From assembly GCA_964524835.1 (NCBI GenBank), contig CAZGEG010000002.1, positions 175,240 to 239,239 on the forward strand: DNA of 64,000 nt. The letters are read 5' to 3'. Below are positions 1 through 7,921 of this stretch, piece after piece. Numbering within the stretch: position 1 is the stretch's first letter; each line of letters opens with the position of its first letter. This DNA comes from JACRCG01 sp964524835 (lineage in GTDB: Bacteria > Desulfobacterota > Desulfuromonadia > Geobacterales > Pseudopelobacteraceae). A model generated the notes under the pieces. It was not told the origin of the DNA. It did not search any database and was given only the letters and a program-made list of their open reading frames with translations. A program made the position numbers and the translations under genes.

Positions 1-345
1 TCAGGTGGGCTGCTGGTCGCTGATCTGGCTCGCGAGCTCGGATTGCCGCTATTGGTAGTGGCCCGGCCCGGGTTGGGAACGATCAACCACACCGTTTTGA
101 CCTGTTTTGCCGCGCAGCAGATGGGGCTTCAGGTGGCGGGTGTCATTGTGAACGGCATGCCGGAACATCCCGGTCTGGCGGAGAAGGGGGCGCCGCATCA
201 GATCGGCTCCCTCTGCGGCGCGTCAGTGCTGGGGGTGTGGCCCCACCGTACTGAAAGTGATCAGATGGGGATCGTCGATGAGCTGTCGTCCTGGCTGGAT
301 GGCCAGGCGGAGACGAGCATTGTATTGCGGGAGTTAGGTGTGTGA
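1..345 (+). CDS. bioD: Dethiobiotin synthetase, C-terminal part
   Basis: The window opens inside this gene; the frame is open from base 1 and gives the last 114 residues. BioD makes the ureido ring of dethiobiotin from 7,8-diaminopelargonate, CO2 and ATP in the cytoplasm. The stretch RPGLGTINHT is the characteristic BioD motif near the nucleotide and product site, followed by a typical alpha/beta C-terminal half with VLGVWPHR. The N-terminal P-loop is outside the window. The stop overlaps the end of the convergent SulP gene by 12 bases. bioA, the preceding pathway step, lies some 21 kb away at 21411, so the biotin genes are not all in one cluster here. Confidence 0.88.
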   Translation, partial: SGGLLVADLARELGLPLLVVARPGLGTINHTVLTCFAAQQMGLQVAGVIVNGMPEHPGLAEKGAPHQIGSLCGASVLGVWPHRTESDQMGIVDELSSWLDGQAETSIVLRELGV

Positions 346-2067
346 TCGCCGCTCGGTTCCGGAATACTGTTCGGAACGTTTAGTTTCGCGTTCAAACTCT
401 TCAACGATATCCGCAAGTGCGACATGTCTGCTGACCCCTCCCAATGATTCACTGATGCCGGTTGTCCGCAGGATCTCCCGCACTTCTGCATGCGCTTCCG
501 CGACCTTGAACCGTATCCCTTCCCGCTCAAGTTCCTCTACAAGATTTTCCAGCATCCTGGCGCCGGCCGCATCGATATACGGAGATGTCGAAAGATCGCA
601 CACGGCAAGTCTGACGGGTGTGTTTTCCCGGCGGATTGCAGCAAGCACGGTCGAATTAATGGCGTTGACATTGAAGTAGAGCAGGGGGGCCTCAATACGG
701 AACAGAAACAATCCCGGGAAACGTTCGTTATGGATATGACGTTCCGCATCACTGAAACGTATACTGCCGGGAATCCTTCCGAGTACGGCAACGTGCGGTT
801 TGGCCATCATCCGGAGCAGAAAGAGGATCGAGGCAATTGCCGAAATCGTGACCCCTTTTAAAATCCCGAGAAGAAGTACCCCTATGAATGCGACCAGCGC
901 AACATTGAACTCAAGTCGGCTGATCCGCCGCAGTTTCTTGAAATCTTCGATCTTAACAAAGCCGGCCACCGCCACCAGAACAATTGCGGCAAGGACTGTA
1001 TCCGGTAGATTGCGGAGCATTCCGGTCAGGAAGAAGAGCACCATTACAAGCGTAATCGATGCAAAAATCAGCGAAAGAGGTGTCCGGGCGCCGGCCTTTT
1101 CGTTGACCGCCGACTGAGACAAGCCACCGGCAACCGGATATCCGTGCCCGAGCGCCGCCATCAGGTTGGCGGTCCCCAGTCCCAGAAATTCCTGGCGGGG
1201 ATTTACAGCGTAGTGATGTTTCGAGGCAAATGCGCGGGCGGCAGCGATGCTCTCAACGTAGGAGAGTAGAAAGCAGGCAAACGCCAGTTCAAGCAAGTCT
1301 TCGATCTGTTCGAAATGAACGTAGGGTACCTCCAGGGGCGGCAATCCGGGCGGGATGAGTCCAACAACCCTTACACCCTGTTCAGCCAGTCCGAAAATGG
1401 AGACGATGCCGATTGAAATTATGACGACCGCCAATGCCACTGGTCGGCCCGGAAACAGCTTGTTTCCGCCCAGTATAAGCAGGAGTGAACCGACACCGAG
1501 GGCTATAACCGTTATGTTCAAGCTTCCCAGTTGCTGAAGGATGATGGCCATCCGCTCGAAAAAACTGTCGCCTCCTCCGGTCACACCAAGCAGTTTGGGA
1601 AGCTGTATCGAGGCTATGCTTAATGCCGCCCCGGCTTTAAATCCCAGCAGGGTGGATTCGGATATGAAATTGACGAATGAACCAAGCCGCATGATCCAGG
1701 CCAGAAAGCAGAAAGCCGCCACCATTCCTGCAGTCATGGCGGCAATGGCAGCATAGCGGGCAGGGTCGCCAGCCGCCATCGTGCCGCCAACGCTGGCTAC
1801 CATGACCGAGATGGACGCGATTGGACCCACTGACAGATGGCGTGACGAGGCAAACAGAGCATAGGCGATGCCGCTGAATATATAACAGTAGAGTCCAGTT
1901 TGAGGAGCCAATCCTGCCAGTGTTGCATACGCCATCGCCACCGGCACGGCATACGCCGCAAGCGTTACCCCGGCAATCAGGTCCGGCCAGAGCCAGGCTC
2001 TCTGGTAGCGGGGGAGCCAGTCGACAATAGGAATCAGTTGTGCCAGCCATCGGAGGGAATTCTTCAT
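334..2067 (-). CDS. SulP family anion (sulfate) transporter with STAS domain
   Basis: 577 residues, the usual SulP length. The N-terminal part (about 25-430) is a chain of hydrophobic helices containing the family signature SSRHLSVGPIA near residue 75. A cytoplasmic STAS domain follows (about 445-565), with the typical DLSTSPYID stretch. SulP proteins move sulfate, bicarbonate or related anions across the inner membrane. Substrate cannot be read from the sequence, but the gene starts 174 bases from, and divergent to, the sulfur-assimilating metY, which makes sulfate a reasonable inference. An AAGGG stands just before the ATG. It ends overlapping bioD, tail to tail. Confidence 0.9.
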   Translation of the reverse strand: MKNSLRWLAQLIPIVDWLPRYQRAWLWPDLIAGVTLAAYAVPVAMAYATLAGLAPQTGLYCYIFSGIAYALFASSRHLSVGPIASISVMVASVGGTMAAGDPARYAAIAAMTAGMVAAFCFLAWIMRLGSFVNFISESTLLGFKAGAALSIASIQLPKLLGVTGGGDSFFERMAIILQQLGSLNITVIALGVGSLLLILGGNKLFPGRPVALAVVIISIGIVSIFGLAEQGVRVVGLIPPGLPPLEVPYVHFEQIEDLLELAFACFLLSYVESIAAARAFASKHHYAVNPRQEFLGLGTANLMAALGHGYPVAGGLSQSAVNEKAGARTPLSLIFASITLVMVLFFLTGMLRNLPDTVLAAIVLVAVAGFVKIEDFKKLRRISRLEFNVALVAFIGVLLLGILKGVTISAIASILFLLRMMAKPHVAVLGRIPGSIRFSDAERHIHNERFPGLFLFRIEAPLLYFNVNAINSTVLAAIRRENTPVRLAVCDLSTSPYIDAAGARMLENLVEELEREGIRFKVAEAHAEVREILRTTGISESLGGVSRHVALADIVEEFERETKRSEQYSGTERRSHT

Positions 2068-2174
2068 TGCCCTTGGCCTATCATCGTTTAGGGGTGTTAG
2101 TCAATGCCGGAGTGTCTCATGACAGCAGTATTGCTGAGGTTCGACTGCAGAGTGTGACATTAAAAGAAATGATC

Positions 2175-2203
2175 TTGACTCCTTTACATGTAAACAGTAT
2201 TGT
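2175..2203 (+). promoter_or_regulatory. Sigma-70 type promoter of metY
   Basis: TTGACT at 2175-2180 and TATTGT at 2198-2203 are separated by exactly 17 bases, a near-consensus vegetative promoter 38 bases before the metY start codon. The spacer contains a perfect 12-bp palindrome. Confidence 0.7.
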
Positions 2204-2229
2204 TTGCAGACAATAATACTCATACTGTT
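2183..2229. promoter_or_regulatory. Two palindromes overlapping the metY promoter (candidate operators)
   Basis: TTTACATGTAAA (2183-2194) is a perfect 12-bp palindrome lying between the -35 and -10 elements. AACAGTAT (2193-2200) is repeated inverted as ATACTGTT (2222-2229), with a smaller nested dyad ATTGT/ACAAT (2199-2203, 2210-2214); this covers the -10 and the likely transcription start. The placement is what repressor sites would show. The regulator is not identifiable from the sequence, and the second dyad could instead fold in the leader RNA. Confidence 0.5.
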
Positions 2230-2241
2230 CCAGGGGGAATT

Positions 2242-3528
2242 ATGTCAGATAAAATTCAATCGTTTGATACTCTTACACTTCATGCCGGCCAGACTCCGGA
2301 CCCGACAACCCTCTCGCGAGCTGTGCCGCTTTATCAGACAGCTTCCTATGTGTTCAAGAGTTCCGAGCATGCGGCCAATCTTTTCGGCCTCAAGGAATTC
2401 GGCAACATTTATACCAGGCTCATGAATCCGACGACCGACGTTCTGGAGCAGCGTCTCGCCGCTCTTGACGGCGGTGTTGCCGCGCTGGCGCTAGCCTCCG
2501 GCCAGGCTGCGATCACCTACGCGGTTCTGAATATTGCCAAGGCTGGCGATTCGATCATCTCGTCGAACTATCTGTACGGAGGCACGTACAACCTGTTCCA
2601 TTACACCCTGCCGCGACTTGGAATCAATGTGACCTTTGTGGATACCTCTGATCCCGAGAATGTCCGCCGTGCGATAACGCCATCAACCAGACTGGTCTAT
2701 ACCGAGTCGGTCGGCAACCCGAAAAACAATATCGATGATTTCGAGGCAATCGGAGCAATTGCCCATGAGGCCGGTCTCCCGTTTGTCGTTGATAACACGG
2801 TAACCACACCCTATCTCTTCAAGCCGCTCCAGCACGGCGCCGATATTGTTGTCTATTCGTTGACCAAATTTATCGGCGGTCATGGCACCAGCATTGGCGG
2901 CGCGGTTGTTGACGGCGGCAAGTTCCCCTGGAATAACGGCAAGTTTCCAGAATTTACCGAGCCGGACCCCTCTTATCATGGCCTCAAATACTGGGAGGCT
3001 CTTGGTAACCTCTCTTATATCATCAGGATGCGGGTATCACTGCTCCGCGATATGGGCGCCTGCATCTCTCCATTTAATTCCCTCCAGTTTATTCAGGGGT
3101 TGGAGACGCTGCACGTCAGGATGGCGCGTCACGTTGAAAATGCCCGTGCCGTTGCCCGCCGGCTTGAGGCTCATCCTGATGTGGTCTGGGTTAACTATCC
3201 CGGATTGGCCAGCCACAAGGATCACACCCGGGCTCTCAAATATCTCCCGAAGGGAGAGGGGGCCATCATTGGATTCGGCATCAAAGGCGGCATAGAAGCC
3301 GGCAAGAAATTTATCGATAGTGTGAAGCTGTTGTCGCACCTGGCCAATATCGGCGATGCCAAATCGCTGGTTATCCATCCTGCTTCAACGACTCACCAGC
3401 AGCTGAGCCCTGAAGAGCAGATCGCTTCCGGTGTGACCGCCGATTTTATCCGGCTGTCGATCGGGATTGAATGTGTGGATGACATTATTGCCGATATCGA
3501 GCAGGCGCTGGCCGCTTCTCAACACTGA
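2242..3528 (+). CDS. metY: O-acetylhomoserine sulfhydrylase (PLP enzyme)
   Basis: 428 residues. This enzyme makes homocysteine from O-acetylhomoserine and sulfide, the direct sulfhydrylation route to methionine. It belongs to the Cys/Met metabolism PLP family: the PLP lysine is in SLTKFIGGHG (K209), preceded by VDNTVTTPYLFKP, and the N-terminus has the typical LHAGQTPDP. An upstream in-frame start at 2200 exists, but ATG 2242 is preceded by GGGGAA at good spacing and matches the family N-terminus, so it is preferred. It is divergent from the SulP transporter and followed by a strong terminator, so it is a single-gene unit. Confidence 0.93.
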   Translation: MSDKIQSFDTLTLHAGQTPDPTTLSRAVPLYQTASYVFKSSEHAANLFGLKEFGNIYTRLMNPTTDVLEQRLAALDGGVAALALASGQAAITYAVLNIAKAGDSIISSNYLYGGTYNLFHYTLPRLGINVTFVDTSDPENVRRAITPSTRLVYTESVGNPKNNIDDFEAIGAIAHEAGLPFVVDNTVTTPYLFKPLQHGADIVVYSLTKFIGGHGTSIGGAVVDGGKFPWNNGKFPEFTEPDPSYHGLKYWEALGNLSYIIRMRVSLLRDMGACISPFNSLQFIQGLETLHVRMARHVENARAVARRLEAHPDVVWVNYPGLASHKDHTRALKYLPKGEGAIIGFGIKGGIEAGKKFIDSVKLLSHLANIGDAKSLVIHPASTTHQQLSPEEQIASGVTADFIRLSIGIECVDDIIADIEQALAASQH

Positions 3529-3552
3529 TCCACCCGTTTTTTTACCCGATGT

Positions 3553-3583
3553 ATGGGCAACCCTTGTGGTTGCCCATTTTTTT
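3553..3583 (+). terminator. Rho-independent terminator after metY
   Basis: Ten-base perfect stem ATGGGCAACC / GGTTGCCCAT (3553-3562, 3568-3577) with a 5-base loop, followed by a run of T. Confidence 0.9.
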
Positions 3584-3640
3584 GTGTAGTATTGCCCGAA
3601 TCCGCTGAATTTATTTTTTCGATTAGAGGAGTTGTTCATA

Positions 3641-4009
3641 ATGTATAAACTGACGATTCGTACCAGTTTTGCTGCTGCGCATAACCTGATGAATTATCAG
3701 GGGGATTGCGAAAACCTGCATGGCCATAACTGGAAAGTCGATGTGGCCGTTATTGCCCGGGAATTGGACAAGGCTGGTCTTGGAATAGACTTCAAAGTGC
3801 TGAAGCGTGAAGCGGGAGCGATAGTTAACGAACTCGATCATAAATATCTCAACGAAAATCCGGTGTTCCGTGATCTATCCCCTTCGTCGGAACAAATTTC
3901 GAAATATCTGTACGAGCGCATCTCCGAGCGCATGAACAACGACAACATCAAAGTCGATTCAATTACCGTCTGGGAGTCCGACAACGCGTCCGCATGTTAT
4001 TATGAGTGA
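3641..4009 (+). CDS. queD: 6-carboxy-5,6,7,8-tetrahydropterin synthase
   Basis: 122 residues, the size of QueD. It converts 7,8-dihydroneopterin triphosphate to 6-carboxytetrahydropterin, the second step of queuosine (7-deazaguanine) synthesis. Zinc ligands are visible at H14 and in HGH (H27, H29); the catalytic Cys is C23 in GDCENLHGHN, with Asp-His at ELDHKYLN and the substrate Glu in VWESDNAS near the C-terminus. A TTG start nine bases upstream is possible, but ATG 3641 has AGAGGA at ideal distance. It overlaps queE by 8 bases, so the two are translated as a coupled pair. Confidence 0.95.
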   Translation: MYKLTIRTSFAAAHNLMNYQGDCENLHGHNWKVDVAVIARELDKAGLGIDFKVLKREAGAIVNELDHKYLNENPVFRDLSPSSEQISKYLYERISERMNNDNIKVDSITVWESDNASACYYE

Positions 4010-4751
4010 TCCGGTATATGTCAGTGAAATATTTTCCTCCATCCAGGGGGAAGGGATGCTGGCGGGACGCAGGCAAATTTTTGTGCGTCTGATGGAATGC
4101 AATCTCGATTGTCGCTATTGCGACACCGATTTTGAAAAGTCCGATATTTGCCGGCTGGAATCGAAACCTGGTTCTGGCGCGTTTGTTAACCTTCCGCAGC
4201 CGCTGCCGCTTGCTAAAATAACCGCCATATTTGATGATTGGCGGTCGCAGTTGCCCGGGGCACACCATTCGGTAAGTTTTACGGGGGGGGAGCCGCTTCT
4301 GTATTCGGAAGCTCTTGCGGAATGGCTTCCGGAAATCAGGAAATCTCTTCCGATCCACCTTGAAACAAATGGTACCATGCACATAGCCCTTCGGCAGGTA
4401 AAACAGCATATAGACTATATCAGCATGGACATGAAACTCCCTTCAACCGCCGGCTGTACGGAGCGGTTATGGGATCTGCATGCCCTTTTTCTCCGTGAGG
4501 CGTACGGCAGTGCGGTTTCTGTAAAAATAGTGGTCGGAGAGTTGACTACTGGCAGTGAGATTCGGCAGGTGTGTGATGTGCTTTCATCGGTTGATGCGGC
4601 ATTGCCGCTTTTCCTGCAACCCTTGACGTTGCCGGACGGCAGTGCAGGCATTGCCGCCGCACACTTACTGCATCTTCAGGAACTGGCTTCGTCCCGCCTG
4701 CCTGATGTGCGGGTGATTCCTCAGATGCATAAGCTATTGGGTGTGCTTTGA
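4002..4751 (+). CDS. queE: 7-carboxy-7-deazaguanine synthase (radical SAM)
   Basis: 249 residues. QueE rearranges the QueD product to 7-carboxy-7-deazaguanine using a [4Fe-4S] cluster and S-adenosylmethionine. The N-terminus IFSSIQGEG is typical, the cluster motif CX3CX2C is C33-N-L-D-C37-R-Y-C40, and a GGEP-type motif (SFTGGEPLLY) follows. It overlaps the preceding queD by 8 bases and is followed without gap by a small unknown gene. queC and queF are not in the window. Confidence 0.95.
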   Translation: MSDPVYVSEIFSSIQGEGMLAGRRQIFVRLMECNLDCRYCDTDFEKSDICRLESKPGSGAFVNLPQPLPLAKITAIFDDWRSQLPGAHHSVSFTGGEPLLYSEALAEWLPEIRKSLPIHLETNGTMHIALRQVKQHIDYISMDMKLPSTAGCTERLWDLHALFLREAYGSAVSVKIVVGELTTGSEIRQVCDVLSSVDAALPLFLQPLTLPDGSAGIAAAHLLHLQELASSRLPDVRVIPQMHKLLGVL

Positions 4752-5128
4752 TAATTGAAACTATTACACTGGATTCTGCTCTCCGCATTACGCTGCTTGA
4801 TCAGACAAGTCACTATTTTGGCGGCTATTATCATGTTAAAGTCCTTGCATATTGCGATATCCCCCTGGAGCGGGGCTATTTTGCAAATGATGCCGAATAT
4901 GGTGATGCGCTAGGTAAAATGGGGATGTCGGTCAGATTTGAGCGGATTCTCGAAAAAATGGCCGTACCGGAATCCAGTATAGAAACGGTTCGCAGCCAGT
5001 TGATGCACGCTTTTCATGAAACCACCAGAGCCTATCTGTCCGTTCCTGATTTTGCCCACCGCCTTGTTCGAAGCGAGTATCAGAAGTGCCTGAAAAAAAA
5101 GCATAAAATCCGAAATACACGAGTGTAA
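4748..5128 (+). CDS. Conserved-looking hypothetical protein in the queDE operon
   Basis: 126 residues; family not recognised. It begins with TTG overlapping the queE stop by 4 bases, so translation is probably coupled. The protein is soluble, with beta-type sequence in the first third (IETITLDSALRITLLDQTS), a helical middle and a strongly basic C-terminus (KCLKKKHK). No signal peptide or cysteine cluster. The tight overlap with queE and the 2-base gap to the rRNA methyltransferase suggest a role linked to RNA modification, but that is inference from position only. Confidence 0.7.
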   Translation: MIIETITLDSALRITLLDQTSHYFGGYYHVKVLAYCDIPLERGYFANDAEYGDALGKMGMSVRFERILEKMAVPESSIETVRSQLMHAFHETTRAYLSVPDFAHRLVRSEYQKCLKKKHKIRNTRV

Positions 5129-5129
5129 A

Positions 5130-6443
5130 GTGTCATTACCAGTTGCGAACATTGATAAACTTGCCTTTGGAGGCAATGGTGTCTGCCGTATTGACGGCAA
5201 AGTATGTTTTGTGCCATTCAGTTGTCCGGGCGATGAAGTCTCTCTTCGGATCACAGCCCAGAAAAAATCTTACTGCACGGCAACAATTGCCGAGCTCATT
5301 ACCCCTTCTCCTGACAGAATCGTACCGGCCTGTGCAATTTTTGGCGAGTGCGGAGGCTGCAGCTGGCAGCATATCAGCTATCCTGCCCAGCTTGAGCAGA
5401 AGCGAAAGATTCTGTCCGAAACACTCTGGAGGGGGGCTCGCGTCCCGGCCGACCTGATAGACGGTGTTGTGGCGGCCTCGTCGCAGTATGGCTACCGGAA
5501 CCGCCTCCAGTTCAAGGTTTCTGTCCGTAACGGGAAACTTCGTATCGGTTTTTTCCGTCAGTCATCTCATCAGGTGGTGGATGCAGCGTGCGGATGTCCC
5601 GTGGCAGCACCGGTGATCAATCAGGCGCTGAGCTGCTTCAGAATCCTGCTCCAGTCATACCCTGATATCGGATCCATTTCCCAGCTCAGTATCGATTCCG
5701 GCGACAGCGGCGTAGTAGTTGTCATACAGCATAGCGGAGCGGCGACTGCAAAGAGCAGAGAGTATTTTGTTGAGCGGGCCGGCGGTTTCGGACCATGTAC
5801 GGGACTTTTCTTTAAAGCTGAAAATCAATCGTACTGTGAAAAAGTATGGGGGAGCCCTGAAATATCATATCACATGAATCAGGCTGACCCTGATCAGACT
5901 CCGGTACAGCTTACGTATCCTCCCGGAGGATTTGCGCAGGTGCATCAACTGCAGAATTTATCAATGCTGTCAGTCATCAGGAGACTGGGGGGTTTTGCTC
6001 TTACTGAGCAACTCCTTGACTTGTATTGCGGCAACGGCAATTTTTCGATTCCCCTTGCCTCTGAAGTCTCATCAGTGGTCGGAATTGAGGGTAATTCCGA
6101 TTCGATTCGGTCTGCGGTGAGCAACATGGAGTTCAACAGGGTTGCAAATGCCCAGTTTTTTTGTGATGATGTCACAGCCGGCGTACGCCGCCTTGCCGAC
6201 CAGGGCCGAATGTTTGACACCATTTTGCTTGATCCGCCGCGTGCAGGAGCAGGGGATGCCGTTCAGGGTATCGCCTCTCTGCGGCCTGGTAAGATCATCT
6301 ATGTTTCTTGTGATCCCGGCACACTCGCTCGGGATTGCGGGTTGCTGGCCTGCCACGGCTACAGTGTCGCCACGTCTGTTCCGATCGATATGTTTCCCCA
6401 GTCTTACCACCTTGAAAGTATAACACTGCTCAGAAGGTCATAG
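5130..6443 (+). CDS. 23S rRNA (uracil-C5)-methyltransferase, RlmD/RumA type
   Basis: 437 residues. Enzymes of this group methylate C5 of a uridine in 23S rRNA using SAM. Order of parts: an N-terminal TRAM-like RNA-binding domain (1-60), the Fe-S ligands C68-X5-C74-X2-C77 with a fourth Cys in DAACGCPV, the SAM-binding LLDLYCGNGNFSIPL, the DPPRAG motif, and the catalytic cysteine in YVSCDPGTLARD. Whether it acts at U1939 (RlmD) or another site cannot be decided. Start is GTG, two bases after the previous gene. Confidence 0.9.
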   Translation: MSLPVANIDKLAFGGNGVCRIDGKVCFVPFSCPGDEVSLRITAQKKSYCTATIAELITPSPDRIVPACAIFGECGGCSWQHISYPAQLEQKRKILSETLWRGARVPADLIDGVVAASSQYGYRNRLQFKVSVRNGKLRIGFFRQSSHQVVDAACGCPVAAPVINQALSCFRILLQSYPDIGSISQLSIDSGDSGVVVVIQHSGAATAKSREYFVERAGGFGPCTGLFFKAENQSYCEKVWGSPEISYHMNQADPDQTPVQLTYPPGGFAQVHQLQNLSMLSVIRRLGGFALTEQLLDLYCGNGNFSIPLASEVSSVVGIEGNSDSIRSAVSNMEFNRVANAQFFCDDVTAGVRRLADQGRMFDTILLDPPRAGAGDAVQGIASLRPGKIIYVSCDPGTLARDCGLLACHGYSVATSVPIDMFPQSYHLESITLLRRS

Positions 6444-6455
6444 AAAGGCATTGTC

Positions 6456-7478
6456 GTGAATTTTATCAGCCGGTTGTTTGCAAAGTCTCCCTCCGATTTA
6501 TTGGCCAAAGGGGACAGGTACATGGAGTCAGGCTGCTTTTTTGATGCCAGAACTTGCTATGAAAATGGTTTGCAACTCTGTTCCGGCGAAGACAGCGGCA
6601 GCGAATTGAAACCTCTTTTTTCGGAACGGGTTGAAACTGCCAATCGGGGGTTGGCCGAGCGCAATCTGTATGAAGCAGAGTGTGCCCATGCGCGTGGTGA
6701 CGTTGACAAGGCAGTTGATCATCTTGAGCTTGTAAAAACGCTGACTTATGATCGAGCGATACGGGAAAAGGCGGAGATGCTGCTTCTCAAATTTTCTCAG
6801 CCGGGCAGTGAACCTAGTGAGCCTGTCAACGGTACATCCTGCGCATCATGTGCAGGCTCATCTGCCGGTGAGTGCTCCGACAGCGCAGATCCGGATGATT
6901 CCCTGTCACCTCAGGAATATTATGAGCTGCTAATTCAGCAGTTGCCGGTTGAGCAGTATCAGCGCTATGCTGATTTAGGAGAAGATTTTGCATGTGCATA
7001 CATCGCCGCCAGCCGGGACGAACATCACGAAGCGTTATCCGGCATTGAAAGCTGTATCAACACTCTGCCGCCTGATATCTACTGGTATGAAAAAGGGAAA
7101 GTGGAACATCGGCTTGGCAATGATGATGAAGCAGAGCAGCATCTCCGCCTGGCGGTTCAGCTGAATAGTGCCAATTCGCTTGCATGGATTAATCTTGCGC
7201 TTGTACTGAGGGAGAGAAACAGGTATCAGGATGCTCTGGCGACAATAGATTCGATGGTAGCGGAACAGATAATGCCGGAACAGGCTCTGCTGCTCCGTGC
7301 CGATATTTTTGAGGCGACCGGGGACCATGAAGGGGCGGTCAATCAATATGTCGAATTGCTTCAGACTTCGTATGCACGCGCTGCTGCCGAAAAGCTCTAT
7401 GCGATCCTTCAGGCAGTCGGACGCCAGAGTGATGCCGCCATGATCTTTAAAAAATATCTGAACAAATCCTGTCATTAG
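6456..7478 (+). CDS. Tetratricopeptide repeat protein
   Basis: 340 residues, GTG start with AAAGG upstream, 12 bases after the methyltransferase. It is a helical repeat protein without signal peptide or membrane segment. TPR-like units are visible at about 15-115 and again from 190 to 330 (for example YEKGKVEHRLGNDDEAEQHL followed by AWINLALVLRERNRYQDAL). The middle (about 120-150) is a Ser/Cys/Asp-rich linker. TPR proteins are protein-binding scaffolds; no specific partner can be named. Confidence 0.8.
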   Translation: MNFISRLFAKSPSDLLAKGDRYMESGCFFDARTCYENGLQLCSGEDSGSELKPLFSERVETANRGLAERNLYEAECAHARGDVDKAVDHLELVKTLTYDRAIREKAEMLLLKFSQPGSEPSEPVNGTSCASCAGSSAGECSDSADPDDSLSPQEYYELLIQQLPVEQYQRYADLGEDFACAYIAASRDEHHEALSGIESCINTLPPDIYWYEKGKVEHRLGNDDEAEQHLRLAVQLNSANSLAWINLALVLRERNRYQDALATIDSMVAEQIMPEQALLLRADIFEATGDHEGAVNQYVELLQTSYARAAAEKLYAILQAVGRQSDAAMIFKKYLNKSCH

Positions 7479-7480
7479 CC

Positions 7481-7550
7481 AAGTTAGAAAATGTCTCTGC
7501 GGTTTTTTGCAGAGAACATTCTCGTTAATGCACTGATTCTGTTATCTGGG
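7481..7550 (+). repeat. Dispersed two-hairpin element, copy 1
   Basis: Begins AAGTTAGAAA, has a hairpin TCTCTGC/GCAGAGA around a T-rich loop, then a conserved linker CTCGTTAATGCACTGAT and a weak second hairpin. It shares its order and conserved blocks with copies at 22785 and (inverted) 29801. It lies between the TPR gene and the IHF/HU gene and points toward the latter. Confidence 0.7.
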
Positions 7551-7605
7551 GTAGTGTCGTTTCGATTTACAATCAGCCGCTACGGCTACGATTATGGGAG
7601 GGGTT

Positions 7606-7881
7606 ATGAATAAATCAGAGCTTATTGAGCAGTTAGCTGTAAAAAAGGATTTGCCGATCAAGCGGGCTGAAGAGCTTGTCAATCTGATTTTCTCTTCTAT
7701 GGGCGAAGCAATGGTACAGGGTGAGCGCATTGAAATTCGCGGTTTGGGAAGTTTCGTTATCAAAGAGTATGGGACGTATACCGGCCGGAATCCAAAAACG
7801 GGCGAGCCGATTAAAGTTAGTCCCAAAAAGCTGCCTTTTTTCAAAGTAGGTAAAGAACTGAAAGAAATGGTACTCGGGTAA
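7606..7881 (+). CDS. IHF/HU family DNA-binding protein
   Basis: 91 residues, the standard length of the family. These small dimeric nucleoid proteins bend DNA. The N-terminal helical part (MNKSELIEQLAVKK) is followed by the beta-arm region with GLGSFVIKEYGTYTGRNPKTGE and a short C-terminal helix. The arm has the order GRNPKTGEPIKV, common to IHF-like proteins; it most resembles an IHF beta-type subunit, but HU cannot be excluded. ATG 7606 is preceded by GGGAGGGG; an ATG 12 bases upstream is too close to that site. Confidence 0.93.
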   Translation: MNKSELIEQLAVKKDLPIKRAEELVNLIFSSMGEAMVQGERIEIRGLGSFVIKEYGTYTGRNPKTGEPIKVSPKKLPFFKVGKELKEMVLG

Positions 7882-7921
7882 TGCCTCCTGTGTTGGTACT
7901 TATTTCACTTTTATCCATTTA

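Noticed and set aside
2068..2241. SAM riboswitch before metY
   Set aside because: The leader is only about 30 bases after the promoter, too short for a known SAM riboswitch of the common class.
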